From the NCBI RefSeq assembly GCF_026230105.1, contig NC_079482.1:15128001-15192000 (forward strand): a stretch of DNA of 64,000 nt, in the 5' to 3' direction. The position numbers and the translations under genes are program-made. The notes under the pieces are model-generated. The model saw nothing but the letters and a program-made list of their open reading frames with translations. It did no database searches and had not been told where the DNA came from. Position 1 is the stretch's first letter. Each line of letters starts with the position of its first letter. Shown here piece after piece: positions 36,230 to 47,150 of this stretch. The stretch comes from Diorhabda sublineata (taxonomy: Eukaryota > Arthropoda > Insecta > Coleoptera > Chrysomelidae).

Positions 36230-36660
36230 CTTAACCATATAAAACGAGAGTCAGTTGAGTCGAGTAATCGAAACTATATAGTCGAAGAAGGATTTAATTG
36301 TACTACGAAGTAGTAATTGTGAAGGTATGTGCATTTGTTTGTGTAGTGCTCAAGCGATATCCATAATTGTTGTAGCGAGTTCCATAATTGTTACGATTTT
36401 GGTATAATGTCACAAAAACGTGAAGTTGATAGTGAGTGCAGAGTTTTTCACTCTAAATGAAAAATTGCATTTTCAGAGAATGGGAAGGTAAACCACTGGG
36501 TTGGATTTGTAATCGTTGCTGTTTGTATGGAGTTTAATTTGAAGAGACAATATAACACGAATCATAAGTCAAAATTCGACTGTTACACTGGAAAAATGTG
36601 AATCGACACATTGTCATCCTGAAAATCTAAACTTCAAGTCAACAATCGATGTTAACTAAA
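36230..36660 (+). pseudogene. hAT-3: N-terminal remnant of a GTF2IRD2-like hAT transposase
   Basis: From the ATG at about 36407 the plus strand reads MSQKREVDSECRVFHSK, a stop where Trp is usual, and KIAFSENGK. Then WICNRCCLY and, shifted by one base, MEFNLKRQYNTNHKSKFDCY and TGKM follow. This is the N-terminus and BED-like zinc finger of GTF2IRD2-type hAT transposases (MSKKRKxDxECRxFxEEW...CLIC...NLKRHYxTxH). The pair CxxC plus the later His is partly kept. After about 36660 the reading is lost, and no catalytic core or terminal repeats were found. A TATAAAA at 36238-36244 lies 170 bases upstream, where such an element would have its promoter, but no initiator stands at the right distance. 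Confidence 0.6.
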
Positions 36661-39619
36661 GCTAATACAGAGAGCTAAGATGCCCTAAAAGTCAATTTTA
36701 TTATAATATTAGAACCGTATATTATATACTTATATAATTTAATAGATAAAATGTTATGATAATTCAGTTAACTTTCTTTATTCTCAATCTGGCCCACCAA
36801 CGAAGTCAAAATTTAATATCTCCTCTGCAAAATTGAGTTTGTCACCTCTGGTTTAATCATTATAAGTCCATTTTCACCGCCTGATGAAGGTATTATTTCT
36901 TTAAGTAGTCATTGCAAAATCTGTTATTACAGGTTATAGCTATATAAACTTGGAATAAGTTGAATTTGATTTTAAGAAAGATACTTTCCATTAGCAAGTT
37001 GTAAATGCTTGTATATGTATTTTTCCAAGGGGATCAAATTTTGTACACTTATTGAAGACCGAATAATTTAGCATGATATATTGCATAGCATGCAATGCAA
37101 TTTATGGACTCAATTTCTTCAAATGCTTAAATTGATTAAACAAGTTCAGAATTTGGATACTTTTTTAAGAATAATAACAAAACAATGAAATAGTTTTATG
37201 AATTTATACCATTACTTTAGCCAAAATCGCCAGACAGTATGATTATTTCGACTGGATTTTTAGACAATTCAAGCTTTTGCGTAAACGTAAGAGCATTATC
37301 CTCACCAGATTGAGAGTAATGATTTCGTTAATCATAGTGAAGCTTAGGCGTAGGTTGTTGGTGGGCTCCTGTTGGAAACGTTAAAGCTGTAGCTTTCAGC
37401 CACTTCACGGTTTTTAGATTATATAAGATTGGAAGAACTTGACTATTGAGAATCGACGGATTTTTTTTTAATATTTTTCTTCTATCCTAAAATATTTCCC
37501 GCTGCAATTATCCACCAGAAAAATTCAAATCGCAAGGACTCTATACATTTTGCTTTTGGCTTATGATCAATCCATTATCCATGTTCTCAAAATTTTATAT
37601 TTATTTTGTGAAAAGATATTTTAGGTACATCATTACTCTATTACGCTGTCGAATTTGACTAAACCGCTCAGAAGAGAATAGTAGTTATTGGAGTTTATTT
37701 TGAAAATAATTAACGTGCTTCGTCCACAAGTTTCATATTCATTAATAATGATATTAATATACACTAGTAATTTTCATATAATTTTTATTAACGAACACGA
37801 GACAGTAGAAAAATTTAAGATTAAAATTTAAAGACTCAGTATTTAGTTTAGCAAAAAAGCCATGCCGTAGGAAAAAAATACGATCCAAGAATTTTAAAAC
37901 ACATTGATGGAACGAAAAAGTTGAAGAGGGAACAGAGATGGGTACTCAAGAAAATGAATAAACATAAAAATTAGTACTCAATTTAAGAGAAAATGGAATA
38001 TGCGGAAGTAATTGGAAGTAATTTTTAGAGCGATGCAAAATACAAGTGAAAATGGATGAACAAAAAACAGTACTAATAAACCCAAAGCAACAAGGCAACA
38101 CAAAATGTTGATTGAAAAAATAAATGCAAAAGTAATAATATTAGGGGAGAATACAGTAGACCGATAAACTGCATGATTGTTCTAGTATACATTATTCAAC
38201 AATGTTTTTCATATTCCAATTTCGGGTGCGTTGGCTTCTTCCAATATTTATGTTCCATCCATCCTTTTTCCTCTAGTTAATTTTCTCAATCGAAATTTTA
38301 TAAACGTCTTTTATAGAGAATATATTTTCTTTGCTGTATCGTTTCACTTAGCCACTTTGTCGTAGAGGCCTATTTATCTTTGACGATATAAGGCTGGGAA
38401 AAGGAAAGGTATTTGAGTTGTTATGTTTTCAGACATTCCCTCGTTTGTTTCATAGGTGAGATGGTCCCTTTATTTTGAATCAATTTATCGACCTTGTAGG
38501 TTAATCTACAATTTTTGTTCTGACTTCCTCAGTTCCAAATTGAAAATCATATTTTCATATCAGTTCAACAGCTACTACCAATATTTCCATTTTGATAGGA
38601 TCAGTAGGAAGAAACGTATCAGTTATGCACGATTGTGTGTGATTAGTAAGAAAAAAAGATATTCTATTCTATTCTTGAGCAGTAAGAAAGAATAATATAA
38701 CCCACAGACGATAGTGAAGCAATAAATGACATTGATAATTACAGATCGAAGTGTTTGATCGAATATGCGAAGTATTAGATTGAAGCCAAGTAGTTTTCGC
38801 CTGGGCACACAAATAAGCGATAATATACATGTACTCAGAAGAAGGTTGTTGAGGAAAATCTATCAAGGGCAGGCATTATATCTATCAATCACCTGAGAAA
38901 AGCAAAATGAATAAGCATGGCTAAGAAATTAATAATATTATACAACAAAATCAATAAAACAATGTTTAGTCATTAACAAGTAAACATAGATAAAGGGAGA
39001 TAGAGACAAGGAATATGATTTATTTAAAAAAAAAAATCAGAATTTCATAAGCGAGAAACACCGAACTAAAATATATGAATCGAATAAGATTTAATGTGAA
39101 ATATTTACAAATAGTCACATGTAATACTGTGAAATTCTTATACTTTATTCAATCTAAAAAAACGGGTATAATTTTTCATTGATGAGAAATTCAATAAAGT
39201 GAATTAGCATGGAAATGAGAACTGAATAAATAGTTCATCCTAAAGAAATGACTCCTCCAAATGGTGGGCATATCATCATATCCTAAGTGTATTAGCTAAT
39301 AAAATTTTGATCAAAAATTAGTGGAGCAAGAACATTTTATTCAAATATATAACGTACTGCTCTTTTTTGTTTTTTAGAGAAAAGATATAAAAGACGCTAT
39401 AAGATAGGATAAGTGAAATAGGAAAGATGTATATCTATATTCCAAAGAGTATTGTACTTCAATGCAACAAAAAACTATAGGAAACATTGTGATGATCAGG
39501 ATAATGAAAAATCTTATGGAAAATCAAAAGTATAAACTTGGAATAACTATACTTTACATCAAAGAGAATAATCAGCAATTCATACTAGTTACTCAAATAG
39601 AAATTTGATACGACAATAA
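36661..39619. other. Long stretch without an assigned feature
   Basis: A+T-rich; no motif, repeat or long frame that I can support. Overlapping ORFs near 38456-38866 lie on both strands and are compositionally unremarkable. Confidence 0.35.
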
Positions 39620-40780
39620 AAGCTGGCAATGATATTTATTATAATAGACTTGTCAATTCTCGTACTGTTTCCAAAGAAAAATGGTCCATTGTGAATGATC
39701 TAAGAAAAAAGGCTTATTCATCGAGCATAATCTGTACTTCACCTGACAGCCTCAATAAGTACTTTGTGAATGTAGGCTTTCGATTGTGTTAATCATAATA
39801 TTTTAATCAACAAATTGATTGAAACATGGTTCAAGTCATACCACACCAACAGAAGTCAGCTTGTAAGGGTTGATACAACGATGTCATCTTGCAATCCAAT
39901 GGAAAGTGGAGAGCCCCAAGGCTCAGTACTAGGCCCTATTTTGTTTCTTCTGTTCATAAACGATAAACGACATCGCCTATCTAGACATCAGTGGTAAAAT
40001 ATTTGATAGTTGCAGAGTACACAAGTTTCTCTTGGATTAACCCTAATCTAACGGCACTTCATAGAACCATATCTAGTGACCTAATCAACCTTAAATCATA
40101 GTACGATCCTAATATCCTCTCTCTCAACTTTTTAAAATCAAAGTGTCATCATACAAAAATACATTGCAGCCTTTTTTTTAATAACACCACAAGTGACGAC
40201 GTTAAATCTGTAAAATTCTTAGTGCTTTTTGTGAACAATTCTTTGAAATAGAAGTTACATATTGCTCCCTTCTCTAAAATAGTGAGTTCCTGCTTTGCTC
40301 TGATATCAGTTTCGGAAGAACCGAACTTATCCAGCTCGTTAACAGTCTATCATGCCCTTATTGAGTCGCGATATGCCCTTCCCTTTTGGGGTACGTGTGA
40401 TGCTACTCAATTTGACCGATTCTTCAAACTACAAAAAAGAGCTGTTAAATATCAACTCAGATTAAACAGCCGGGCAGGAACGGATTGAAAATTCTGATTC
40501 TTCCTTCCTTATTCATCTTTGAATCCGTTTACCTAATTCGTAAGCAAGCTTCTACAAATTCAGAAAGATCCGGATAAATATTTTACAATGCAAAAAGATG
40601 CAATCACTTGCCAATATAAATCAAATCGATATTATCTTCTTCCGAATTCCCTAATAATTTTAGTGCATATTTACTGGAAATTGCCTTTTACTGTGTAAAC
40701 AACTTCTATTCTAATAATAATATTCAATTCCGGACATGCTGCATACTGGTACAATTTTCTTACTATTACCTATAATTTTG
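39620..40780 (+). pseudogene. Non-LTR retrotransposon reverse transcriptase, CR1/Jockey-like, copy B
   Basis: The plus strand reads YYNRLVNSRTVSKEKWSIVN (from about 39625), then after a deletion FDCVNHNILINKLIETWFKS at about 39780-39835, SQLVRVDTTMSSCNPMESGE, PQGSVLGPILFLLFINDK (39900-39960), and SDLINLKS near 40080. It ends with ESRYALPFWGTCDATQFDRF and FKLQKRAVKYQLRLNSR at about 40345-40465, with decayed tail text to about 40780. The FADD box is missing. An in-frame deletion removes part of the fingers, since the text jumps from YFVNVG to the FDxVNH palm motif. Copy A at 2463-3105 is the same family in the opposite orientation. Confidence 0.8.
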
Positions 40781-41060
40781 TCACTTATTGTGGTTTTCTT
40801 CTGTATATTGGAATTTTATTTTATTCGTATCTTTATTTTATGTTTGTTTTTTAGTTTTTACAAGCTTTTTTCTACAAATTGTAACAATTTTTCACAATAA
40901 AACATTTTTCTCTCTCTCCCATTATACATGGAACCTGATAACAGCTTATAAAATGAAACGTGATCTTTGTTCTGTAGTACTTTGTGACAACAACGGTAAC
41001 CGAAAAAAAAAACGCCCCACAAAACATTACACCAAAATGGTGATTTCCTAATAAAAGAAG

Positions 41061-41405
41061 TTACCCGAATACTAAAATACTCCTGATTTTGTGTGGACCA
41101 CTTCTCCAGTATTGTAAAACAGAAGGCCATTTCTTAATCCGTAACAACTGTTTCAAATTCTCCATAAAATCTTCATTCAAACAGTGAAATCGAACTTCAG
41201 AAAATTCTAATATTTGTTCTAGATTACTTCCCTTATAAGGATGACTTGGAGAATCTCCTCGATCCAACAACGTCACAATGCACAGAAACAAATTTTTATG
41301 AAAGTACCTTCTCATTCCATGCATAATATCGACAAAAACACTTTTCTTGTTCCTTGGAATCTTCCTCGAGAAAGAAATTGCCAACGCAAGCCCCAAAACA
41401 AACAA
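41061..41405 (-). CDS. Unrecognised 114-codon ORF, possible exon or element fragment
   Basis: The frame is open from just after a TAG at about 41424 to a stop at 41061 and has no ATG near its start (the annotated opening codon is TTG), so it could be an internal exon or a truncated piece. Its composition is mixed and protein-like, with CIVTLLDRGDSPSHPYKGSN and EFSEVRFHCLNEDFMENLKQ. It shows no low complexity and no hydrophobic bias apart from a short segment at its start (LFVLGLALAISF), which could be a chance signal-like stretch. I do not recognise a family. No neighbouring element border explains it. A decayed transposon ORF remains the simplest reading. Confidence 0.25.
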   Translation of the reverse strand: MFVLGLALAISFSRKIPRNKKSVFVDIMHGMRRYFHKNLFLCIVTLLDRGDSPSHPYKGSNLEQILEFSEVRFHCLNEDFMENLKQLLRIKKWPSVLQYWRSGPHKIRSILVFG

Positions 41406-41621
41406 ATATCTTTGCTTGATGAATGTCTACTTAAATATTTGATCTTTTTAGGGTTGCCCATTAGTTAGGTGCCAAATTTACATGTTGGTAGTAAAGCTTC
41501 TATCCATAAAACGAATACAGTCATGTTTGTATGAAAACAAAGTCTATTGAAGTCAGATCAGGATTGATAGCAAGCTTCTGAAAAATAACAAAATTCCGAT
41601 CAGTTGAATAATTCATCGTTA

Positions 41622-41646
41622 AGTTAGGTTAGGTTAAGTTAGGTAA
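41622..41646 (+). repeat. Short TTAGG-like interstitial run
   Basis: The text GTTAAGTTAGGTTAGGTTAA and the GTTAGGT after it contain three TTAGG units, the commonest insect telomere repeat. The run is too short and irregular to be a telomere; similar single units occur near 44705-44730. Confidence 0.4.
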
Positions 41647-43856
41647 AAAATAATTTTGTTAGAAATGATAGAGCACATATTCTCATCAGTCTTCAATAAT
41701 TGTTGAAGATAATGGAAGTGAGGCAATAAGACTATACCCTCAAGTTTAGAGATAGAATTATTATAGCCTTTTTTAGATAGTTTGGAAAGATGACATTTCC
41801 ATTGATATAAAAAAGGATATATAATCTGATAACTATACGACAATGACATATGCAACGGAGAATTAGGGAATTCAGAAAAAGCATGAAACTTAAATTGAAG
41901 CAATTGTAATGAAACGTTCAAAAATGGATAAGAAAAAACAGGACATGATCTGTGAACTATGAATAGCACTTGATGGAAATGATTGGCAAAGATATAGGCA
42001 TATAATGAGAATAAAAAACAAAGAATAACCAAGAAAATAGAAGCTTAGTAAACTTAAGGGAAAGCTATAAAGCTTATAAAGCTTTAGATATTTCTCAGCT
42101 TTCTAGTTGTGATTTTATCATTATCAGCTTATTCTCTTTCAGTTCGTTTAGTATTTTACAATCACTCTATCACAAAGTTAGTTTTTTCATATTTATTTCA
42201 TCATCACATTGTCTTAAAGTATCATTTTTACGAAATATTTCCCCTGGACAAATAAAATCTCTTTCTCTGTTTTACTGTTGTAATGTCTAATAATCATTTC
42301 CAATTTGTTCAAGTCATTGTTAAAATACGAAGCTTTTTTCTTCTGGTATTGTTAAAAATCATTAATGATCAATTATTTTATACGCTGTCACTAATTATAA
42401 ATTTTCAAGTTAATGTAAACTCCAGGAAATTTCCAATCAAAATAAATGGAACGAAGTCCCCTTTAACCTTCAATAATATACTGTTCAATGAATCGATATC
42501 CAATTAATTCTTCGGGCACTCACATTTCCTTAATGTAATATTTGTTTTCACATCTGACATATATATTACTCACGAGTGTATGTTTTTATTGAAACACTGT
42601 CACCTTATCGCAAGACTATCAAAACTCTTTTTTTAATATGTCATATATCCAATTCTTTTCCTATCAAACGATATCTACCATTTTATTCCTTATAATATGG
42701 TGGTTTATGTATGTTACTTTTAATTAAAACCATTAATAATTCGTCAGTTTTCCTCCTCATCCTGAATTTATTGTTGCTGATCATTATCTCATACTTAATT
42801 ATCTATCCTAACTTTAAATTCAATGATAGCTAGAAAGCTTTTGATGAAGTGAAGTAACATTTTACAGCTTTTGAACCTGAGGTTTTATAACAATTGTGTG
42901 AGATTAGAGAAAATTTTTTATCTCAACTTGTACATTGTATCATACTGGTTATAACAGCAAGGAATTTATTTAATTGTTGATTCACTTTCCATTTTACCCC
43001 TGTGTTTTTTGGTTGAGGGAAATTTGGTATTATACTCTTTTTAAAATAAGCACCGCAAGAAATTTGGATTCCGACTTTTGCTTGTTTTACATTTCCAACT
43101 TTTCGAAATATAAGATCTTAAAATATGCTAACGCTAAGCGTTTTGACCACCCACTTATTGATATTTAAAAAAAATGATTTAATAAATTAATAATTCTCAA
43201 ATCATGTTTATTGCTTTTAGGGCAGAAAATTGAGATAAATTCAGTGAGGTGAATTAACAAATCTTGTTTTGTATAAAAAATAACTTTATACCTTTCACAC
43301 ATTGTTCTACTTGACGACGCTTATTATTATTCAGAAGTTGTGTTTTTGCACCACATTTCAAAATCTAAGCGCACTGGTTTCATACGTTATGTTTTCCAAT
43401 GTGATCTTCACGTTGGAACTAAATTGAAAACTGAAAAATTTCTCATTTTGTCCAATAGTGGACACAATTTCTAAATTTAGTTTGATAAATATGGTGTATA
43501 TTATGATGTATCGTTGAAAGTACCCACTAAGAATAAGTATGTCTATGAAATTTTGGGTAGAGACAATTTTTAAATAACGCGTATTCCGATGACTGAATTA
43601 GCATATATAAAACTTCATCTTCAACTTTGGAAAATGGCAGTATTTCCATAGGAAAAGTCATATTATTTTCTTGTCACTTAAAAGAGACGTTCTGTGATTT
43701 GTTTCAAGGTCGTTTGCATCTTATAGAAAATTATTCAATTTGACTGCGAATATTTACTTATTAGTAAGTTTTTTTTGTGATAATAGGCCCAGAATCTGTG
43801 GTTTATCTTCCACAATTTCTTCCATTCTACTGCTCTTCGTATCCTGTATCCGGTTG

Positions 43857-43859
<3 letters not shown>

Positions 43860-43941
<82 letters not shown>
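43860..43941. repeat. (AT)n microsatellite, about 41 units
   Basis: An uninterrupted AT dinucleotide array. It directly follows the 3' end of the minus-strand RTE-like element, whose end reads GATGATAATGATAATA on that strand, so it is probably the expanded tail of that element. Confidence 0.95.
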
Positions 43942-43944
<3 letters not shown>

Positions 43945-44509
43945 CATTATCATCATACGCAGCTCATTCCTACAATTTTTCACGTAGCGGCCTCCTTTAC
44001 ATGTTAATGTATTTAATTTGAGCTCAATAATATCTGTCGTTATCAGGCCCAAGCTGTTCTATTTTCTAGTTTCCATTTCTTTCATCCCTAGCATGTTGCG
44101 TTCCATTGATATTTGAGCAACTTGTAGTTTCTTGGTAATTTCTGTTTTGAGTGTCTAAGTCTAGCCTCCGTATGTCATACCTGGTAATATGCATTGGTCA
44201 AATACTCTTTTCTTTAGATAAAGTGGCATTTTAATTTTATTTTTCGATTAATTTCTGGTAGTAGCGATCCAGAGCCGTGTATTAGTTAACACAGGTATAT
44301 GTATTGTTCTATAATTGCCAGTGTAGTATTATTTATTGGTTTGTTCTATTTAACTACAAACTCATTGTACATTACCTTGGTTTTAGGTGTGTTCATTTTA
44401 AGGCCTACTCATTTTCTAACTGTGTTGAATTCATCAATTTATTCGTCTAGCTACTCGGAGTTACTGGTAATCAGGACGATTTCATCAGCGAATCTTAGAC
44501 GGTTAAGGT
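43942..44509 (-). pseudogene. RTE-like non-LTR retrotransposon, downstream part, split by hAT-1
   Basis: On the minus strand, beginning at the hAT-1 border, the frame reads NRLRFADEIVLITSNSE, a version of the catalytic FADD box with the second Asp changed to Glu. It then reads DEFNTVRK and VGLKMNTPKTKVM, the conserved motif after the box. Near 44150-44220 KRVFDQCILPGMTYGG and TLKTEITKKLQVAQ and SMERNMLGMKE match the C-terminal region of RTE-like endonuclease-reverse transcriptases. The end of the element is a 3' untranslated piece running into a GATGATAAT repeat and the (AT)n array. Stops and shifts make it dead. The upstream RT part is on the other side of hAT-1. Confidence 0.85.
44502..44509. 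repeat. Left target-site duplication of hAT-1
   Basis: GTTAAGGT, identical to 46995-47002. Confidence 0.95.
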
Positions 44510-44524
44510 CAGGGGTGCTCAAAC
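44510..44524 (+). repeat. Left terminal inverted repeat of hAT-1
   Basis: CAGGGGTGCTCAAAC; exact inverted match at 46980-46994. Terminal CAGGGGT...C ends are usual for hAT elements. Confidence 0.95.
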
Positions 44525-44831
44525 TTGAACTGCTGACGATCTACCTCAATATTTTTAGAATACTTACGATCGACTTTGAGAGGCTGCAAGTATGTGTGAT
44601 GCAGGGTTGTCGTACATACACGATACACCTTACTTACCTAGGTAGGGTGTACCGTACCATATATAGATATTAGCTTTCTGCACAATATAGGTACATTATT
44701 TTGGTCAAGGTTTGGGTTAGGTTTAGTTAGGTTCTTCTCTACAATATCAATGAAAAAACTCATAGTTATTCAAAATTGCGAGTTTATTGGTTGTTACAAA
44801 ACAAAAGAGATACATATGGTGTTAAACCTAA

Positions 44832-46653
44832 CTAAAGAGTGGCTTTGGATGTTGAAGCGTGGCACTGCATGTCCTCAGCATACTTTTCATGAGGTGGTAC
44901 GTAACCACTGAGTGCTAATCGCAAGCATGATGACATATGATCGTCAGTTAATCGATTGCGATATTTTGACTTAATTATCTTCATTTCAGAAAATGCAGAC
45001 TCGCACAAGTAAGTTGACCCAAACAATGCCGTCAGTTGAAGGGCGATTTGCCTTAGATTCGGATATTTATCTTCAGATATAAAACACCAGAAATTTGTAT
45101 CAGATGCTGTAGCTTTGAGATGTATATCTGATATAATCTGCATCAACTCATTTTCAACAGAACATGAGTTCATATTAAACTGACTTGCTACTGCTATTTC
45201 AGTAGCTAATTCCTCAATGTTTTTACATGAAAAAGGATAACTCATAAATGATGCTATATTCTCCAATTTACTGCAATCATAAAAACGCATTTCAAATTGT
45301 CCCAAAATATTTGATAATTCACCCTCATACGTATCATAATTAAACTGAGTAATTCTTGCTTTCAAAGACGGAAAATGTTTCACATCCTTTCTTTTCAGTT
45401 GATATATCATAGGTTGCAATTTACTTTTGAATGCGTTTAATCATCTCAATAATAGTTTTTCCTTTACCTTGAAGCTCCAAGTTAACGATGTTTAAGTGCA
45501 TTGTGATGTTAGTCAAAAATGCCAAATCAGTCACCCATTTTTCGTTTTTCAAAATCTGAGTGTCATCACCTCTTTCGTCTAGAAAAGCTGTTATTTCGGG
45601 CAATAATTCTTGAAACCTTTGTAGGAACTTTCCGTGACTCAACCACCTGACGTCTGTGTGACGAACTGAATCAGTGTGTTCAGCTGACTCCCTATCTTCC
45701 AACTGCAACTGAAAGAGCCGCCGTTGTAAGCTACGGGCACGGATGGAATTCACAATTTTTGTTGCAATGCCCATAATTTCCTCCGTGTTTAAAACTTTGG
45801 AACACAAAACTTGTTGATGTCTAATGCAATGGAATGAAAAAAATGAAGGGAATTCTTCATTAGCTCGACACAATGCCACAAAACAATTTTTGTTTCCAGT
45901 CATTGCTGGTGCTCCATCGGTTGTAATGCACACTAATTTATATATTGGTAGCTCGTAGTTGTTTACAAAATTAAAGAAAACTTCATATATATCTTCGCCA
46001 CGTGTCTTCCCCTTCAGAGGAATGATTGTCAAAAATTCTTCCTTAGCCGATATGTCATTGAATACCATCCGAATAAAAATACACAGCTGGGCAGTGTCTG
46101 TCATATTGGTGGATTCGTCGAACTGTAAAGAAAAATATGTACATTCCATGATATCATGTTTTAGTTTATCTGCGATGTCCTGACTAATGACTTCAATACG
46201 CCTTGTGACAGTCGGACGAGATAACTGAAGTTCTCTAATAGCAGACATGATTTCTGTTTTATTTTTAAAATCTCCAAATAAAGTCTCACCCGCTTCAATA
46301 AATGCTTCCTTCACCACTGATCCATCTTCGAATGGTTTCTTGTGTTTCGCCAATATATGAGATATTTTAAATTTTGATTGTTTGGCTGGTCTTGTGAACA
46401 TGGTTTGTTGTTTTTTCAAACAAGATATAAAATCACTTACTTTTCGTTTTCTTAATTCACTCTGTGGCGGAAAATCCTTTTGATAGTTTTTATGAACCGT
46501 TTTATGATGCCTCTCTAAGTTACCACACTTAGGTATTGCAACTGACGCACGACAAATAACACAAATGCACTTACCCTTCACCATACAAAAGAAAAATTCT
46601 TCCTCCCAATCCTTATTAAAATGATACGTTTTAGATTTCTTCACTGCACTCAT
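44832..46653 (-). CDS. hAT-1 transposase (GTF2IRD2/ZBED-like), one frameshift
   Basis: The main frame runs from the ATG at 46651-46653 to 45421 (410 codons); the rest lies in the next frame (45419-44832, 195 codons). The break at about 45421-45440 is a single missing base, because the text runs on directly in the other frame (AFKSKLQPM). The total of about 605 residues is normal for the family. Residues 23-54 form a BED-like zinc finger (C31, C34, H49, H54). The RNase H-like core has LQFDESTN (D179) and ITTDGAPAMTG (D246); the catalytic Glu lies in YLCESAFSEM of the second frame. The C-terminal dimerisation domain ends with SKYRNRLTDDHMSSCLRLAL. The enzyme binds element ends and performs hairpin-forming cut-and-paste transposition in the nucleus. 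The shift makes this copy inactive unless it is a sequencing error. Confidence 0.92.
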
Positions 46654-46713
46654 TTTCCACTATTCAATAATAAACTTTGTATCGACGTAGTATCGCTATC
46701 AAGTTACAATTCA

Positions 46714-46748
46714 GAATGACTCCAATTCATGCAGGCGCAACATTTATA
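46714..46748 (-). promoter_or_regulatory. TATA/Inr core promoter of hAT-1
   Basis: On the minus strand TATAAAT (46742-46748) starts exactly 31 bases upstream of the A of TCATTC (46714-46719), an arthropod initiator (TCAKTY). The predicted start at 46717 gives a 64-base leader before the ATG at 46653. Spacing and motifs both fit the standard arrangement; expression has not been shown. Confidence 0.6.
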
Positions 46749-46979
46749 TCGGCGTGAAAGAAAGTCTCGAATGTTCCCGTCAAACGCGCCGCCCGAAACT
46801 AGACAGTACAGTCTAGTCTAGAAACAACGCGGCTTTTCTTTGACAAGTGCCGCGCGTTCCTTTGATAAAGCCGCCTTTTGCCGCAAGCAGTATTATTTTA
46901 TTACGTAATACATTTTTGTAGTTTAGTTACCTATCTACTTATTAAAAATTTAAAAATTTTCGTTTGTAAAAAATCGACC

Positions 46980-46994
46980 GTTTGAGCACCCCTG
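46980..46994 (-). repeat. Right terminal inverted repeat of hAT-1
   Basis: Exact reverse complement of the 15-bp left end at 44510-44524. Confidence 0.95.
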
Positions 46995-47002
46995 GTTAAG
47001 GT
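46995..47002. repeat. Right target-site duplication of hAT-1
   Basis: GTTAAGGT, identical to the left copy at 44502-44509. Confidence 0.95.
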
Positions 47003-47150
47003 ATTCCCCATATATTCTCAGATCTTTGATGTCCCATTCTAATTTACGGAATATTTCTCCCAATATTGCTGTGAAGAGATATTTAATCCCCTTGTTTCAA
47101 TCGTCTGCTGGGCGGGAACTAAGAGGTTCCATTATATATCATGACTCTCG
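46995..47150 (-). pseudogene. RTE-like non-LTR retrotransposon, upstream RT part, split by hAT-1
   Basis: On the minus strand this reads RRLKQGD (for RGVRQGD) and, after a shift, KYLFTAILGEIFRKLEWDIK and DLRIYGEYLN. It stops exactly where hAT-1 begins. These are the RT motifs just before the catalytic box, which continues on the far side at 44509. Text above about 47150 is no longer readable as RT. Confidence 0.8.

Larger units (their letters stand above)
40781..43859. other. Mostly unassigned DNA
   Basis: Apart from the ORF at 41061-41405 and a short TTAGG-like run, nothing is recognised. The 132-codon minus-strand frame 41634-42032 is rich in Phe, Leu, Ser and Tyr and may be chance. The frames at 42283-42507 and 42974-43168 are similar. 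Confidence 0.3.
44510..46994 (-). mobile_element. hAT-1: near-intact hAT transposon
   Basis: The element is 2485 bases long. Both ends are CAGGGGTGCTCAAAC (44510-44524, and the reverse complement at 46980-46994), a perfect 15-bp terminal inverted repeat. Identical 8-bp target duplications flank it. It lies in the RT of a minus-strand RTE-like element. Removing it with one duplication joins IYGEYLN to RLRFADEIVLI in frame, so both borders are exact. Inside are a TATA/Inr promoter, a short leader and a transposase ORF with one one-base shift. The identical duplications and repeats suggest that it is younger than its surroundings. Autonomous copies of the same family may exist elsewhere in the genome. 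Confidence 0.95.

Noticed and set aside
41622..41646. TTAGG-like run as telomeric DNA
   Set aside because: Only three units and irregular; such short runs occur by chance in insect DNA.
41634..42032. A 132-codon minus-strand ORF
   Set aside because: Although long, it is dominated by Phe, Leu, Ser, Tyr and His, as expected of chance frames opposite Lys/Glu/Asn-rich A+T-rich DNA. No motif was found.
43740..44052. ORFs reading through the (AT)n array with long Tyr-Ile runs on both strands
   Set aside because: They are produced by the dinucleotide repeat itself and carry no other motif.
44299..44673. A 124-codon plus-strand ORF
   Set aside because: It is the antisense shadow of the RTE-like element and runs into the terminal repeat of hAT-1.
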